Positions 49,229 to 57,240 of a stretch of 64,000 nt of DNA are shown in pieces; the stretch's first letter is position 1; each line of letters starts with the position of its first letter. The stretch is from Balaenoptera acutorostrata (taxonomy: Eukaryota > Chordata > Mammalia > Artiodactyla > Balaenopteridae). The notes under the pieces were generated by a model. The model did no database searches and was not told the origin of the DNA. It worked only from the letters and a program-made list of their open reading frames with translations. A program made the position numbers and the translations under genes. Location: contig NW_026645862.1 of assembly GCF_949987535.1 (NCBI RefSeq), positions 225,804 to 289,803 on the forward strand, given 5' to 3'.

Positions 49229-49631
49229 CTTGACTGCTTCTGCCTCCAATAGATTTCCTAAGCACTAGTGTTTTAAGGAACAGGTTAAAAAGAGAATCCT
49301 AATGTGGTTTCTTTAGAATGGGTGTGTTCCTTATCTTCTCCTAGTGTCGAAAATCTGCTCAATGGCTGGATCTCCAAATAATATTCCTTTACGTGCTAAG
49401 GGGTATCTAGAGAGTGGGATAGGTTTAATAACTACCCTAACCCTAACGCATACCCTAACCCTAACCCTAACCCTAACCCTAACCCGTACCTTAAACCGAG
49501 CCCTAACCCTAACACTAACCCTAACACTAACCCTAACCCATACCCTACGCCGTACCCGAAACCCTCCCCGAACCGTACCATAAACCTCACCCTAAACCTC
49601 ACCCTATCCCTAACAATAACCCTAAGCTACC
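49229..49631 (+). repeat. Composite unit U3 (403 bp)
   Basis: The unique part has AAAATCTGCTCAATGGC in place of AAACTCTTCTCCATGGC. The telomere-like half is shortened before CCGTACCTTAAACC and ends with CCTCACCCTAAACC. Confidence 0.85.
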
Positions 49632-50035
49632 CTTGACTGCTTCTGCCTCCAATAGATTTCCTAAGCACTAGTGTTTTAAGGAACAGGTTAAAAAGAGAAT
49701 CCTAATGTGATTTCTTGAGAATGGGTGTGTTCCTTATCTTATCCTAGTGTCTAAACTCTTCTCCATGGCTGGACCCCCAAATAATATTCCTTTACGTGCT
49801 AAGGGGTATCTAGAGAGTGGGATAGGTTTAATAACTACCCTAACCCTAACCCCTACCCTAACCCTAACACGTACCCTAATCCTAACCCACACCCTAAACT
49901 GAGCCCTAACCCTAACACTAACCCTAACCCTAACCCTAACACATTCCCTACGCCGTACCCGAACCCCTACCCAAACCCTTACCCGAAGGCATAACCTAAC
50001 CCTAACCCTAACCCTAACCCAAACTCTAAGCTACC
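49632..50035 (+). repeat. Composite unit U4 (404 bp)
   Basis: A full unit. ACACTAACC and ACACATTCCC variants are present and the final series reads CCCGAAGGCATAACC. Confidence 0.85.
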
Positions 50036-50426
50036 CTTGACTGCTTCTGCCTCCAATACATTTCGTAAGCACTAATATTTTAAGGAACAGGTTAAAAAGA
50101 GAATCCTAATGTGATTTCTTTAGAATGGGTGTGTTCCTTATCTTATCCTAGTGTCGAAACTCTTCTCCATGGCTAGACCCCCAAATAATATACCTTTACG
50201 TGCTAAGGGGTATCTAGAGAGTGGGATAGGTTTAAAAGTACCCTAACCCTAACGCGTATCCTAACCCTAACCCTTACCCTAACACTAACACGTACCCTAA
50301 TCCTAACCCGTACCCTGAACCGAGCCCTAACCCTAACCCTAACCCATACCCTACGCCGTACCCGAACCCCTCCACGAACTCGTACCCTAAGCCGTACCCT
50401 AACCCTAACCCTAAACCTAAGCTACC
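50036..50426 (+). repeat. Composite unit U5 (391 bp)
   Basis: A short unit. The hinge reads GGTTTAAAAGTACCC in place of GGTTTAATAACTACCC, and the unique part has ATACATTTCGTAAGC and ATGGCTAGACCC. Confidence 0.85.
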
Positions 50427-50841
50427 CTTGACTGATCTGCCTCCAATAGATGTCCTAAGCACTAGTGTTTTAAGGCACAGGTTAAAAAGAGAATCCTAAT
50501 GTGATTTCTTTAGAATGGGTGTTTTCCTTATCTTATCCTAGTGTCGAAACTCTTCTCCATGGCTGGACCCCCAAATAATATTCCTTTACGTGCTAAGGGG
50601 TATCTAGAGAGTGGGATAGGTTTAATAACTACCCTAACCATAACACGTACCCTAACCTTAACCCCTACCCTAAACGTAACACGTACCCTAATCCTAACCC
50701 GTACCCTACACCGAGCCCTAAACCTAACACTAACCCTAACCCTACCCCATACCCTACGCCGTACCCAAACCCCTCCCTGAACCCATACCCTAAGCCGTAC
50801 CCTAACCCTAACCCTAAACCTAAACCTAACCCTAAGCTACC
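50427..50841 (+). repeat. Composite unit U6 (415 bp)
   Basis: A full unit beginning CTTGACTGATCTGCC (two bases lost) with AGATGTCCTAAGC. The telomere-like half is rich in AAACCTAAACC variants at its end. Confidence 0.85.
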
Positions 50842-51245
50842 CTTGACTGCTTCTGCCTCCAATAGATTTCCTAAGCACTAGTGTTTTATGGAACACGTTA
50901 AAAAGAGAATCCTAATGTGATTTCTTTAGAATGGGTTTGTTCCTTATCTTCTCCTAGTGTCGAAACTCTTCTCCATGGCTGGACCGCCAAATAATATTGC
51001 TTTACGTGCTACGGGTTATCTAGAGAGTGGGATAGGTTTAATAACTACCCTAACCCTAACACGTACCCTAACCCTAACCCCTACCCTAACCCTAACTCGT
51101 ACCCTAACCCTAACCCGTACCCTAAACCGAGCCGTAAACCTAACCCTAAACCTAACCCATACCCTACACCGTACCCGAACCCCTCCCCGAATCCATACCT
51201 TAAGCCGTACCCTAACCGTAACCCTAACCCTAACCCTAAGCTACC
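50842..51245 (+). repeat. Composite unit U7 (404 bp)
   Basis: A full unit with GGACCGCCAAATAA, TATTGCTTTACG and GCTACGGGTTATC in the unique part. Confidence 0.85.
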
Positions 51246-51637
51246 CTTGACTGCTTCTGCCTCCAATAGATTTCCTAAGCACTAGTGTTTTAAGGAACAG
51301 GTTAAAAAGAGAATCCTTATGTGATTTCTTTAGAATGGGTGTGTTCCTTATCTTCTCCTAGTGTCGAAACTCTGCTCCATGGCTGGACCCCCAAATAATA
51401 TTCCTTTACGTGCTAAGGGGTATCTAGAGAGTGGGATAGGTTTAATAACTACCCTAACCCTAACGCGTACCCTAACCCTAACCCCTACCCTAACCCTAAC
51501 GCGTACCCTAATCCTAACCCGTAACATAAACCGAGCCCTAACCCTCATCCTAACCCATACACTGCGCCGGACCTGAACCCCTCCACGAACCCGTACCCTA
51601 AGCTGTACCCTAACCCTAACCCTAATCCTAAGCTACC
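51246..51637 (+). repeat. Composite unit U8 (392 bp)
   Basis: A full unit. The telomere-like half is shortened in the middle (CCCTCATCCTAACCCATACACTGCGCC region, positions 51540-51567). Confidence 0.85.
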
Positions 51638-52047
51638 CTTGACTGCTTCTGCCTCCAATAGATTTCCTAAGCCCTAGTGTTTTAAGGAACAGGTTAAAAA
51701 GAGAATCCTAATGTGATTTCTTGATAATGGGTGTGTTCCTTATCTTATCTTAGTGTCTAAACTCTTCTCCATGGCTGGACCCCCAAATAATATTCCTTTA
51801 CGTGCTAAGGGGTATCTAGAGAGTGGGATAGGTTTAATAACTACCCTAACCCTAATGCGTACCCTAACCCTCTCCCGTACCCTAACCCTAACCCGTACCC
51901 TAATCCTAACACCTACACTAATCCTAACCGATACCGTAAACCGAGCCCTAACCCTAAAACTAACCGTAACCCTAACCCATACCCTACTCCATACCCGAAC
52001 CTGTACCCTAAGCCGTACCCTAACCCTAACCCTAACCCTAAGCTACT
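51638..52047 (+). repeat. Composite unit U9 (410 bp)
   Basis: The last full unit. It has ATGCGTACC, CTCTCCCGTACC and CTGTACCCTAAGCC variants and lacks the CCCCTCCCC block. Confidence 0.85.
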
Positions 52048-52110
52048 CTTGATTTCTTCTGCCTCCAATGGATTTCCTAAGCACTAGTGTTTTAAGGAAC
52101 AGGTTTAAAA
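52048..52110 (+). repeat. Truncated composite unit U10
   Basis: Only about 60 bp of the unique part remain (CTTGATTTCTTCTGCC ... GCACTAGTGTTTTAAGG). Sequence then leaves the family near GGTTTAAAAGTATG. Confidence 0.8.
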
Positions 52111-52180
52111 GTATGTATTAAAGTATGTAAAAAGTATGTATAAAACTATTAAAATATGAAAAATATGTGTATTTGTATGT

Positions 52181-52196
52181 ATATATATATATATAT
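52181..52196. repeat. Short (AT)n microsatellite
   Basis: A run of eight AT dinucleotides, at the start of the adjoining L1 3' fragment, where L1 3' ends often carry GTATATGTATA runs. Confidence 0.8.
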
Positions 52197-52268
52197 GAAT
52201 CACTTTGCTGTACAGCAGAAATGAACACAATATTGTAAGTCAACTATACTTCAGTATCAATTAATTTG
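52190..52268 (+). repeat. LINE-1 3'-terminal fragment
   Basis: GAATCACTTTGCTGTACAGC followed by AACACAATATTGTAAGTCAA and CTATACTTCAGT matches the extreme 3' end of cetartiodactyl L1 elements. It has no long poly-A tail. It is the first interspersed repeat to the right of the composite array. Confidence 0.75.
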
Positions 52269-52269
52269 A

Positions 52270-52800
52270 AGGCACTTTTATAAATTTTGCCTTATTTCTC
52301 TTTTCCTTTCATCCTGGGAAATATGTATAACAGAAACTAACCTGGATTTCTCCAGGATGCATTCATATCACACAGAACTTTAATTGTTGAACAAACCATT
52401 AATACCAGTTACAGCATGGGATGTCCTGATCCAATATGAAGTTTGTAAACCTTGTATCAAGCCTGCAGAATGCAGTAAATTTGGAAATTCAAACTGCAAT
52501 GAAGCCAACTATCCCATGACTTCTCCACAACTAGTTATACAACATCAATTGGAAACCATATACCATCAAATGAATGTAGACAGAGACAACTATAGCCTTC
52601 CTTTTTTTCCTTTTAGATGAAGACGTTATTTAAGGTGATGTCTTGGGCCGTTTCAGGTTGTTACTCAATTTCCTGGGTATATCCCATGCACACAGGAGGT
52701 ACACATGTTAGTTAACTTGTTTGTGCAACTATATGAAGGTAGTTAATACCACAAAACTGTATACGTATAAAGAATTAAATGTTAAAGTCATGGTTTGTAT
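52270..52800. other. Gene-free flank with a partial duplicate block
   Basis: No gene is seen. The part 52470-52590 (TTTGGAAATTCAAACTGCAA; CATCAAATGAATGTAGAC) resembles 54238-54350. The part 52620-52715 (ATTTAAGGTGATGTCTTGG; ACACAGGAGGTACACATG) resembles 55458-55535. The two matching pieces lie side by side here but about 1.1 kb apart in the second location. The 78-codon open frame at 52384-52620 has no recognisable domain and overlaps this repeated sequence, so I do not call it a gene. Confidence 0.5.
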
Positions 52801-53484
52801 TTTTAATGACAATTTAAAAAAGTGTATTGCTGATATTTGTTACAAAAATGAACATTAAAAACATTCTTAGTGAAAAAAAGCCATACAGAAAAGGCAACCT
52901 AGATCCCATGCTCATCTTGTCTGCTTCAAATCCATCAAGGCTGTCCAAATGAGGGGGAAACTCAGTAATGGTTTCAGAAAAAGAAAACTGGATCAGGATG
53001 GAAAAAGACATTTTCATACAGTTGGGACAGCAGGTGAAAGTTGAAGTGGGGCTGAGTATTAAATTATAATGTAGACATCAGGATTTCCTCATTTAGGGGT
53101 TATGTGCTGGTTCCTTGGGCAAAACACACTGAGCATTTTGTGTGAGGTGGCAAATGTGAGTACTTTTGGCCATTACTGAAACTTTTCTGTACATTTTAAA
53201 TTACTGGTAAGTAAATTACTTTTCTAGACAACCGTGTCAGTATCATGCCAGAAAATCAGACAAGACAGACATCAAATTTTGTTATAGAGGCCAAGACTTA
53301 CCCAGACCAAGTTCAACCAAAGTTGTGATACTTATTTCCCTTGTAGGAGTCCACATGATATTAAGAGGCACCATGGGAAGAGTATATTAGTAGCTACCAT
53401 CTCTTGGGTCCTGTGGATTACCTGGGGTGCAGTAGAAACTGTGAGATTTTAGTATTGCAATTTTTCACATTACTTCAAAAAATA

Positions 53485-53785
53485 TGTTAAAAAATAAATT
53501 CAGTAAAGTTGCAAAATATGGAATCAATATACACAAATCAGTTTTGTTTCTATACACTAATAATGAACACCAACAAGAAAAATTAAGAAAACAATCCCAT
53601 TTTCAATTCCATCAAAAAGAACAAACTATTTAGGAATAAATTTAACCAAGGGCATGAAAGACCTATACTCAGAAAACTATAAAGCACTGACAAAGAAATT
53701 GAAGACACAATAGAAAACAACATTCCATGCTCATGCATCAGAAAAATTACAATTATTAAAATGTTTATTCTATCCAAAGCCATCA
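53485..53785 (+). repeat. Decayed LINE-1 ORF2 fragment (reverse-transcriptase 3' part)
   Basis: The frame-disrupted translation resembles L1 ORF2p around the NEKSE/TIASKKIKYLGINLTKEVKDLY block. Seen here are TTTCTATACACTAATAATGA, TTAGGAATAAATTTAACCAA and GACCTATACTCAGAAAACTA. It has many substitutions and stops, so it is a dead fragment. Confidence 0.75.
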
Positions 53786-53814
53786 ACAAACAGTGCCAGG
53801 AAAACTAGACACCA

Positions 53815-54240
53815 GACCCCAAAGAACGACACTGGTCACCATCTACACTGCACATAAAACTAACTAAAAGTGCACAGTATTCCACATTAAACCCTTTCTC
53901 TCCTGAGTCCCCTGAAGAAGCACCCCACCCACCCAGCAGTCAGCTGCACAGGAAGATTCTCCACACTTGCTCGTTTTTTCCTCACCAGTGGTTCCTGAGA
54001 AAACCCAGCTGCTGTCAGTGTGGACAATGCCTCATGGTCCAGAAGCCTAAGCCCTGACAGGAGACAAAGCTCCTGTCTGCTTGTCACAGAGCAAAGTCTG
54101 TGGGCAGGGTGCACCTGTGCCCCCAGGGTCAGACAGGTGGGTTCGGCGCCCCCTGTGGGACGTCAGAGAAGTGCCGGGAGTGCCGCACTCACAAACCCAG
54201 AGGCCTCATCCGGAAGGAAGTTCTGCTGTATATACTAAGT
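53815..54240. other. GC-richer non-L1 segment inside the duplication
   Basis: Lies between L1 pieces. It begins CCAAAGAACGACACTGG and contains TTCTCTCCTGAGTCCCCTG, CCTCACCAGTGGTTCCTGAG and GGCGCCCCCTGTGGGACG. The left part is matched by 63136-63330 in copy B. Open frames exist on both strands but none resembles a known domain. Its nature is unknown to me. Confidence 0.45.
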
Positions 54241-54419
54241 TTGGAAATCCAAACTGAAATGGAGCCAAGTATCTCACTGTATCTTATCAAAAGATGGTTA
54301 AGGAGCAATTAATTACAAACCATATGTAATGAAATGAATTTAGACACAAACTTTACAACTTAAACCAAAATTCACTCAAAATTGCCCATAGACAAATTTA
54401 AATTACCAAACTATAAAAA

Positions 54420-54905
54420 ATCCTAGAAAAAAAAAGATAATCTACATGACTTTGGGTCTGGTGACCTTATTCAGAAAACCGGAAGACAAACCACAAACTG
54501 CAAGAAACTATTTCCAAAGCACATATCTGATAAAGGATTTGTACTCAAATTATGCCAACGCCATTAAAATTTGGTGAAGATTGAAACACACACCTGGCCC
54601 AAGAAGATAAACAGGCAGTAAATAAGCATACAAGGATATACTCAAGATGCTGGTGGAATGCATGTACAACCAACTTTGGAAGACAGTTTGGCAATTTTTT
54701 CCAAATCTAAAAAGTCTCACCTTAGGATCCAAGAAGTGTACCTCTTGTATTTAGACAACTGCTTTGAAAAACTGTGTTCAAACCCAAACTAGCATCAAGT
54801 AATGTACAGCAGCTCTATTCATAATAGCTAAAAACTTAAAGATATCAGGATGTCCTTCTGTAGGTGAATTCATAAGCAAATTAGGGCACATTCATGTCAA
54901 GGAGA
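54420..54905 (+). repeat. LINE-1 (old L1M-type) ORF2 tail and 3' region
   Basis: Contains the L1 series GATAAAGGATTTGTACTCAA, GACAGTTTGGCAATTTTTTC, CTATTCATAATAGCTAAAA and ATTCATAAGCAAATTAGGG. It is heavily diverged, matching the 'activity-dead' old L1 fragments common in mammals. The counterpart in copy B is 63590-64000. Confidence 0.7.
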
Positions 54906-55650
54906 GCAGAATACACCACCCCAAAATATGCCTATTTGACAAAAGGATTATTTTGGACTGATTAATAAGAAAGAGCAGACCCAGGAGAATCTTTCAAAGC
55001 CAAGTAGAAAATGCCCTTTTATGAGGTAAATTTACATTTATTAAGGATATCTCCATTTGTAAGGGTTTGTCCCTCTCTGGACCAGGAATTGAATGATGAC
55101 TAAATATCAAGAAAAGCTTGTTGGGACTTCCCTGCTGGTCCAGTGGCTAAGGCTCCATGCTCCCAATGCAGGGGGCCAGGGTTCAACTCCTGGTCATGGA
55201 ACTAGATCCCGCATGCTGCAACTAAGAGCCCACATGCCGCAACTAAAGATTCCACAGGCCGCAACTAAGACCCGGCACAGCCAAATAAATAAATGTTTTT
55301 TTTATAAAAAAAAAAAAACCTTGTCAATGAAATAGGCCTGGATGTAAATCTGTGTAACAACCATACCCTTGTTTACTGTGCTTTGCCTAATAACCTCCTT
55401 TAAATGGCTTCTTCCATTCCCTAACATCTTTCTTTTGTTCTCAGCAGAAGATAGCGTTTAAGGTAACGGCTTGGGCCAATTCAGGGAGTGACTCAGTTTT
55501 CCTAGGTATCTTTCAAGTATACAGGAGGTATGCATGGTATATATTAAACTTCTGATTGTTTTCTCTAGTTCCTCTCTTTTTCATTACAAGGGAGATCTCA
55601 ATAAAGAACATAGAAGGGTAGAGGGAAAATTATTTTTCCTCTAATATACA
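54906..55650 (+). repeat. LTR-like element of unidentified family, split by a SINE
   Basis: Sequence on both sides of the SINE at 55123-55318 looks like one element: GGATTATTTTGGACTGATTA and CATTTATTAAGGATATCTCC on the left; GCTTGGGCCAATTCAGGG, ATACAGGAGGTATGCATGG and CATAGAAGGGTAGAGGGAAA on the right. It recalls solo LTRs of old endogenous retroviruses, but I cannot name the family and see no internal coding region. A partial relative of its right part lies at 52620-52715. Confidence 0.35.
55123..55318 (+). mobile_element. tRNA-derived SINE, cetartiodactyl CHR/Bov-tA type
   Basis: Begins GGGACTTCCCTGCTGGTCCA, the typical head of cetartiodactyl tRNA-Glu-related SINEs. It includes the pol III B-box-like GGTTCAACTCC (near 55180) and tandem CATGCCGCAACTAA motifs, and ends in an A-rich tail. 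The flanks AAAAGCTTGT (55113-55122 region) and AAAACCTTGT (after the tail) look like a target-site duplication with one difference. It is inserted in the LTR-like element and is non-autonomous, with no coding capacity. Confidence 0.88.
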
Positions 55651-55659
55651 TGCAATGCA

Positions 55660-55990
55660 ATAGTATTCAGAGATATAAAGGAATGGACCATAAACCCGTG
55701 CAAAAAAAATAGATACATCTAACTTACATTGTTAAGTGAAAGAATCCAGTCTGAAGTGCTACACACTGTATGGCCTCATTTATATGACATTCTAGAAAAG
55801 GCAAAACTGACATGGTAAACAATGTATAGAATATGTGGTTGAAATAGTCCATATGATACTTTAGTGGTGAATACCTGTCACTATGCATTTGTCTATACCC
55901 ACAGATTTTTACAACCCAACAAGTAAATTACAATCTATTCAAACTTAGCTGCTTAGGATATGGGAGTGTCAAAGACTGGAATACAGAATG
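55660..55990 (+). repeat. Old LINE-1 (L1M-type) 3' UTR fragment
   Basis: TTGTTAAGTGAAAGAATCCA, CACTGTATGGCCTCATTTAT and GACATTCTAGAAAAGGCAAA follow the order of L1MC/L1ME-type 3' UTRs. It is diverged and non-coding. Confidence 0.6.
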
Positions 55991-56826
55991 TAACAAAGAA
56001 TCTGAATCAGAAATGTATGAAGAAACTCACTGTTGGTAGTGGGACAAATGGGTTGACCTAAGTTAACTTTGGAAATGTACAGAATCTGTAGGCCAAAGAC
56101 AAAATGTGTCATACATACACAGTGGACTCTATGTTCTTTCCATGAGGGGTAGTAGCTAATACTACTGAAACTACTATATCAGTAATTGAATGGAACAAGC
56201 ACTGAATTTAATAAATGACAAATGGTGGAAGCCAGGTTTCTTACCACTGGAGTGGGGTGTTACAGTCAAACAAAGGGAGAAGTTTACAATATCCATGTCA
56301 TAACAGATCCGGTTGGAGATATCAGTATAAACTCTCTTTAGCCTGCACATAGTTCCACATGGAAATCTTTATAATTATGTGTGTATGCATAGGCTGGGAT
56401 ACTTGCATGTATTTCCATGCACTGTCAGCTGAGCATATTTAGCTCCCACATGTACGTTTTTAATACCATTCTCTAATAAAAGGAACAAGGGCTCTTTGAA
56501 GAAAGGGCTGATACTAGGACTGAGACAGTAAATATATGAAGCAGGATAATCTTAAAATATCAGAAAGTAAAGAAGTACCAAAAATTTTAAAAACCCACAA
56601 AAGGAAAATTATGTAAAATGAAAACAGGAGCAAATGGAAAAAACGCTCAACCGCCAAAGCAAGAATTAACTAAGCAGTCTTATAATGTAGCACTGGATTA
56701 TAACCAAAAGTTTACAATAATTATCCATGTGCCCAAACTGGTAAAAATAAATTACATAGTTTTTGATGAACGGTGTTAAAAAGAAATCTCCTATGCAGAA
56801 AGCTTCTAAACAATTTATATAGCCAC
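55991..56826. other. Gene-free stretch
   Basis: AT-rich sequence with no gene, RNA gene or recognised repeat. AATAAA-like hexamers occur on the + strand (near 56207 and 56475), but nothing upstream on that strand supports a transcript. Confidence 0.4.
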
Positions 56827-57240
56827 TCAGCTGTCCATCAAGGATGTGAAGCTAACCCCTCTCTCCTCAAGTGTGGGTTCTGCATTATGACTTCCTCCTA
56901 AATAAGACACACAGGATGGACATGGGAAAAAATTAACTTCACTGTGGGAACACTTGACAAACACTACCTCAGCTAGGTGACCAAAGTTGAGAATATAAGT
57001 GAGAAGTTCCCTTGAGAGCCTGTCCTCTTGACATACAGTGAAGAGGAAGCACTTCACCTCTGTGATCTGCTTTTTCAAAGCCAAGTCTAAGCACAACAAA
57101 AACACCAAGCAAATCCCAGTGCCCAGCAGTCTATAAAATACCTGACCAGTCCTCCTCCACACTGTCAAGGTCATGAAAACAAGGAGAGTCTGAGCACCTG
57201 TCAAAGCCCAGAAGAGACTAAATAGATATGATGACCCCAT
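56827..57240 (-). CDS. Unrecognised 137-codon frame, candidate exon with two hydrophobic segments
   Basis: I do not recognise this product. It starts MGSSYLFSLFWALTGAQ. Residues about 5-27 and 38-53 are hydrophobic enough to be membrane segments, separated by a basic RRTG turn, and the C-terminal half is Cys- and Ser-containing without a known motif. The ATG has G at -3 and G at +4, a good vertebrate start context. On the minus strand just upstream (57241-57275) a pyrimidine-rich stretch ends in TTCCAG before GATCTCAAAGG, resembling a 3' splice site. No partner exon and no minus-strand poly-A signal were found nearby, and the surroundings are old repeats. It could be a real coding exon, a decayed pseudogene piece or chance; a working gene is the less likely reading. 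Confidence 0.2.
   Translation of the reverse strand: MGSSYLFSLFWALTGAQTLLVFMTLTVWRRTGQVFYRLLGTGICLVFLLCLDLALKKQITEVKCFLFTVCQEDRLSRELLTYILNFGHLAEVVFVKCSHSEVNFFPCPSCVSYLGGSHNAEPTLEERGVSFTSLMDS

Larger units (their letters stand above)
48143..52110 (+). repeat. Telomere-like composite satellite array (units of 391-504 bp), mysticete heavy-satellite type
   Basis: Each unit has two parts. One is a non-telomeric part of about 200 bp, from CTTGACTGCTTCTGCCTCCA through CCATGGCTGGACCCC and CTTTACGTGCTAAGG to GGGATAGGTTTAATAACTA. The other is about 200 bp of CCCTAA-type repeats with recurring variants in a fixed order (ACGCGTACC, ACCCCTACC, CTAATCCTAA, AAACCGAGCCC, CCCATACCCTACG, CCCCTCCCCGAACC, AAGCCGTACC). 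Starts of the non-telomeric part: 48303, 48807, 49229, 49632, 50036, 50427, 50842, 51246, 51638, 52048. From memory, baleen whales have a terminal 'heavy' satellite of about 420 bp with telomere-like subrepeats; length and make-up agree. Open frames here are low-complexity translations of CCCTAA (TLTLT or GLGLG runs) and are not genes. Confidence 0.88.
52810..54905 (+). repeat. Old direct duplication, copy A
   Basis: Collinear with 61640-64000 over mixed content. Paired landmarks: GAAAAAAAGCCATACAGAAA against GAAAGAAGCCATACAGAAAA, GGGGTTATGTGCTGGTTCC in both, TTGTTATAGAGGCCAAG in both, GTAGGAGTCCACAT in both, then L1 ORF2-like sequence, CCAAAGAACGACACTG against CCAAAGAACAACACTG, a GC-richer stretch, and an L1 tail ending CATGTCAAGG in both. 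The copies are strongly diverged, and A lacks part of the L1 sequence present in B. Confidence 0.75.

Noticed and set aside
48059..52052. Open frames made of TLTLT, RVRVRV or GLGLG runs
   Set aside because: Direct translations of CCCTAA-type repeats, low complexity and not genes.
1..52110. CRISPR-like array
   Set aside because: Long contiguous tandem monomers without spacers, in mammalian satellite DNA.
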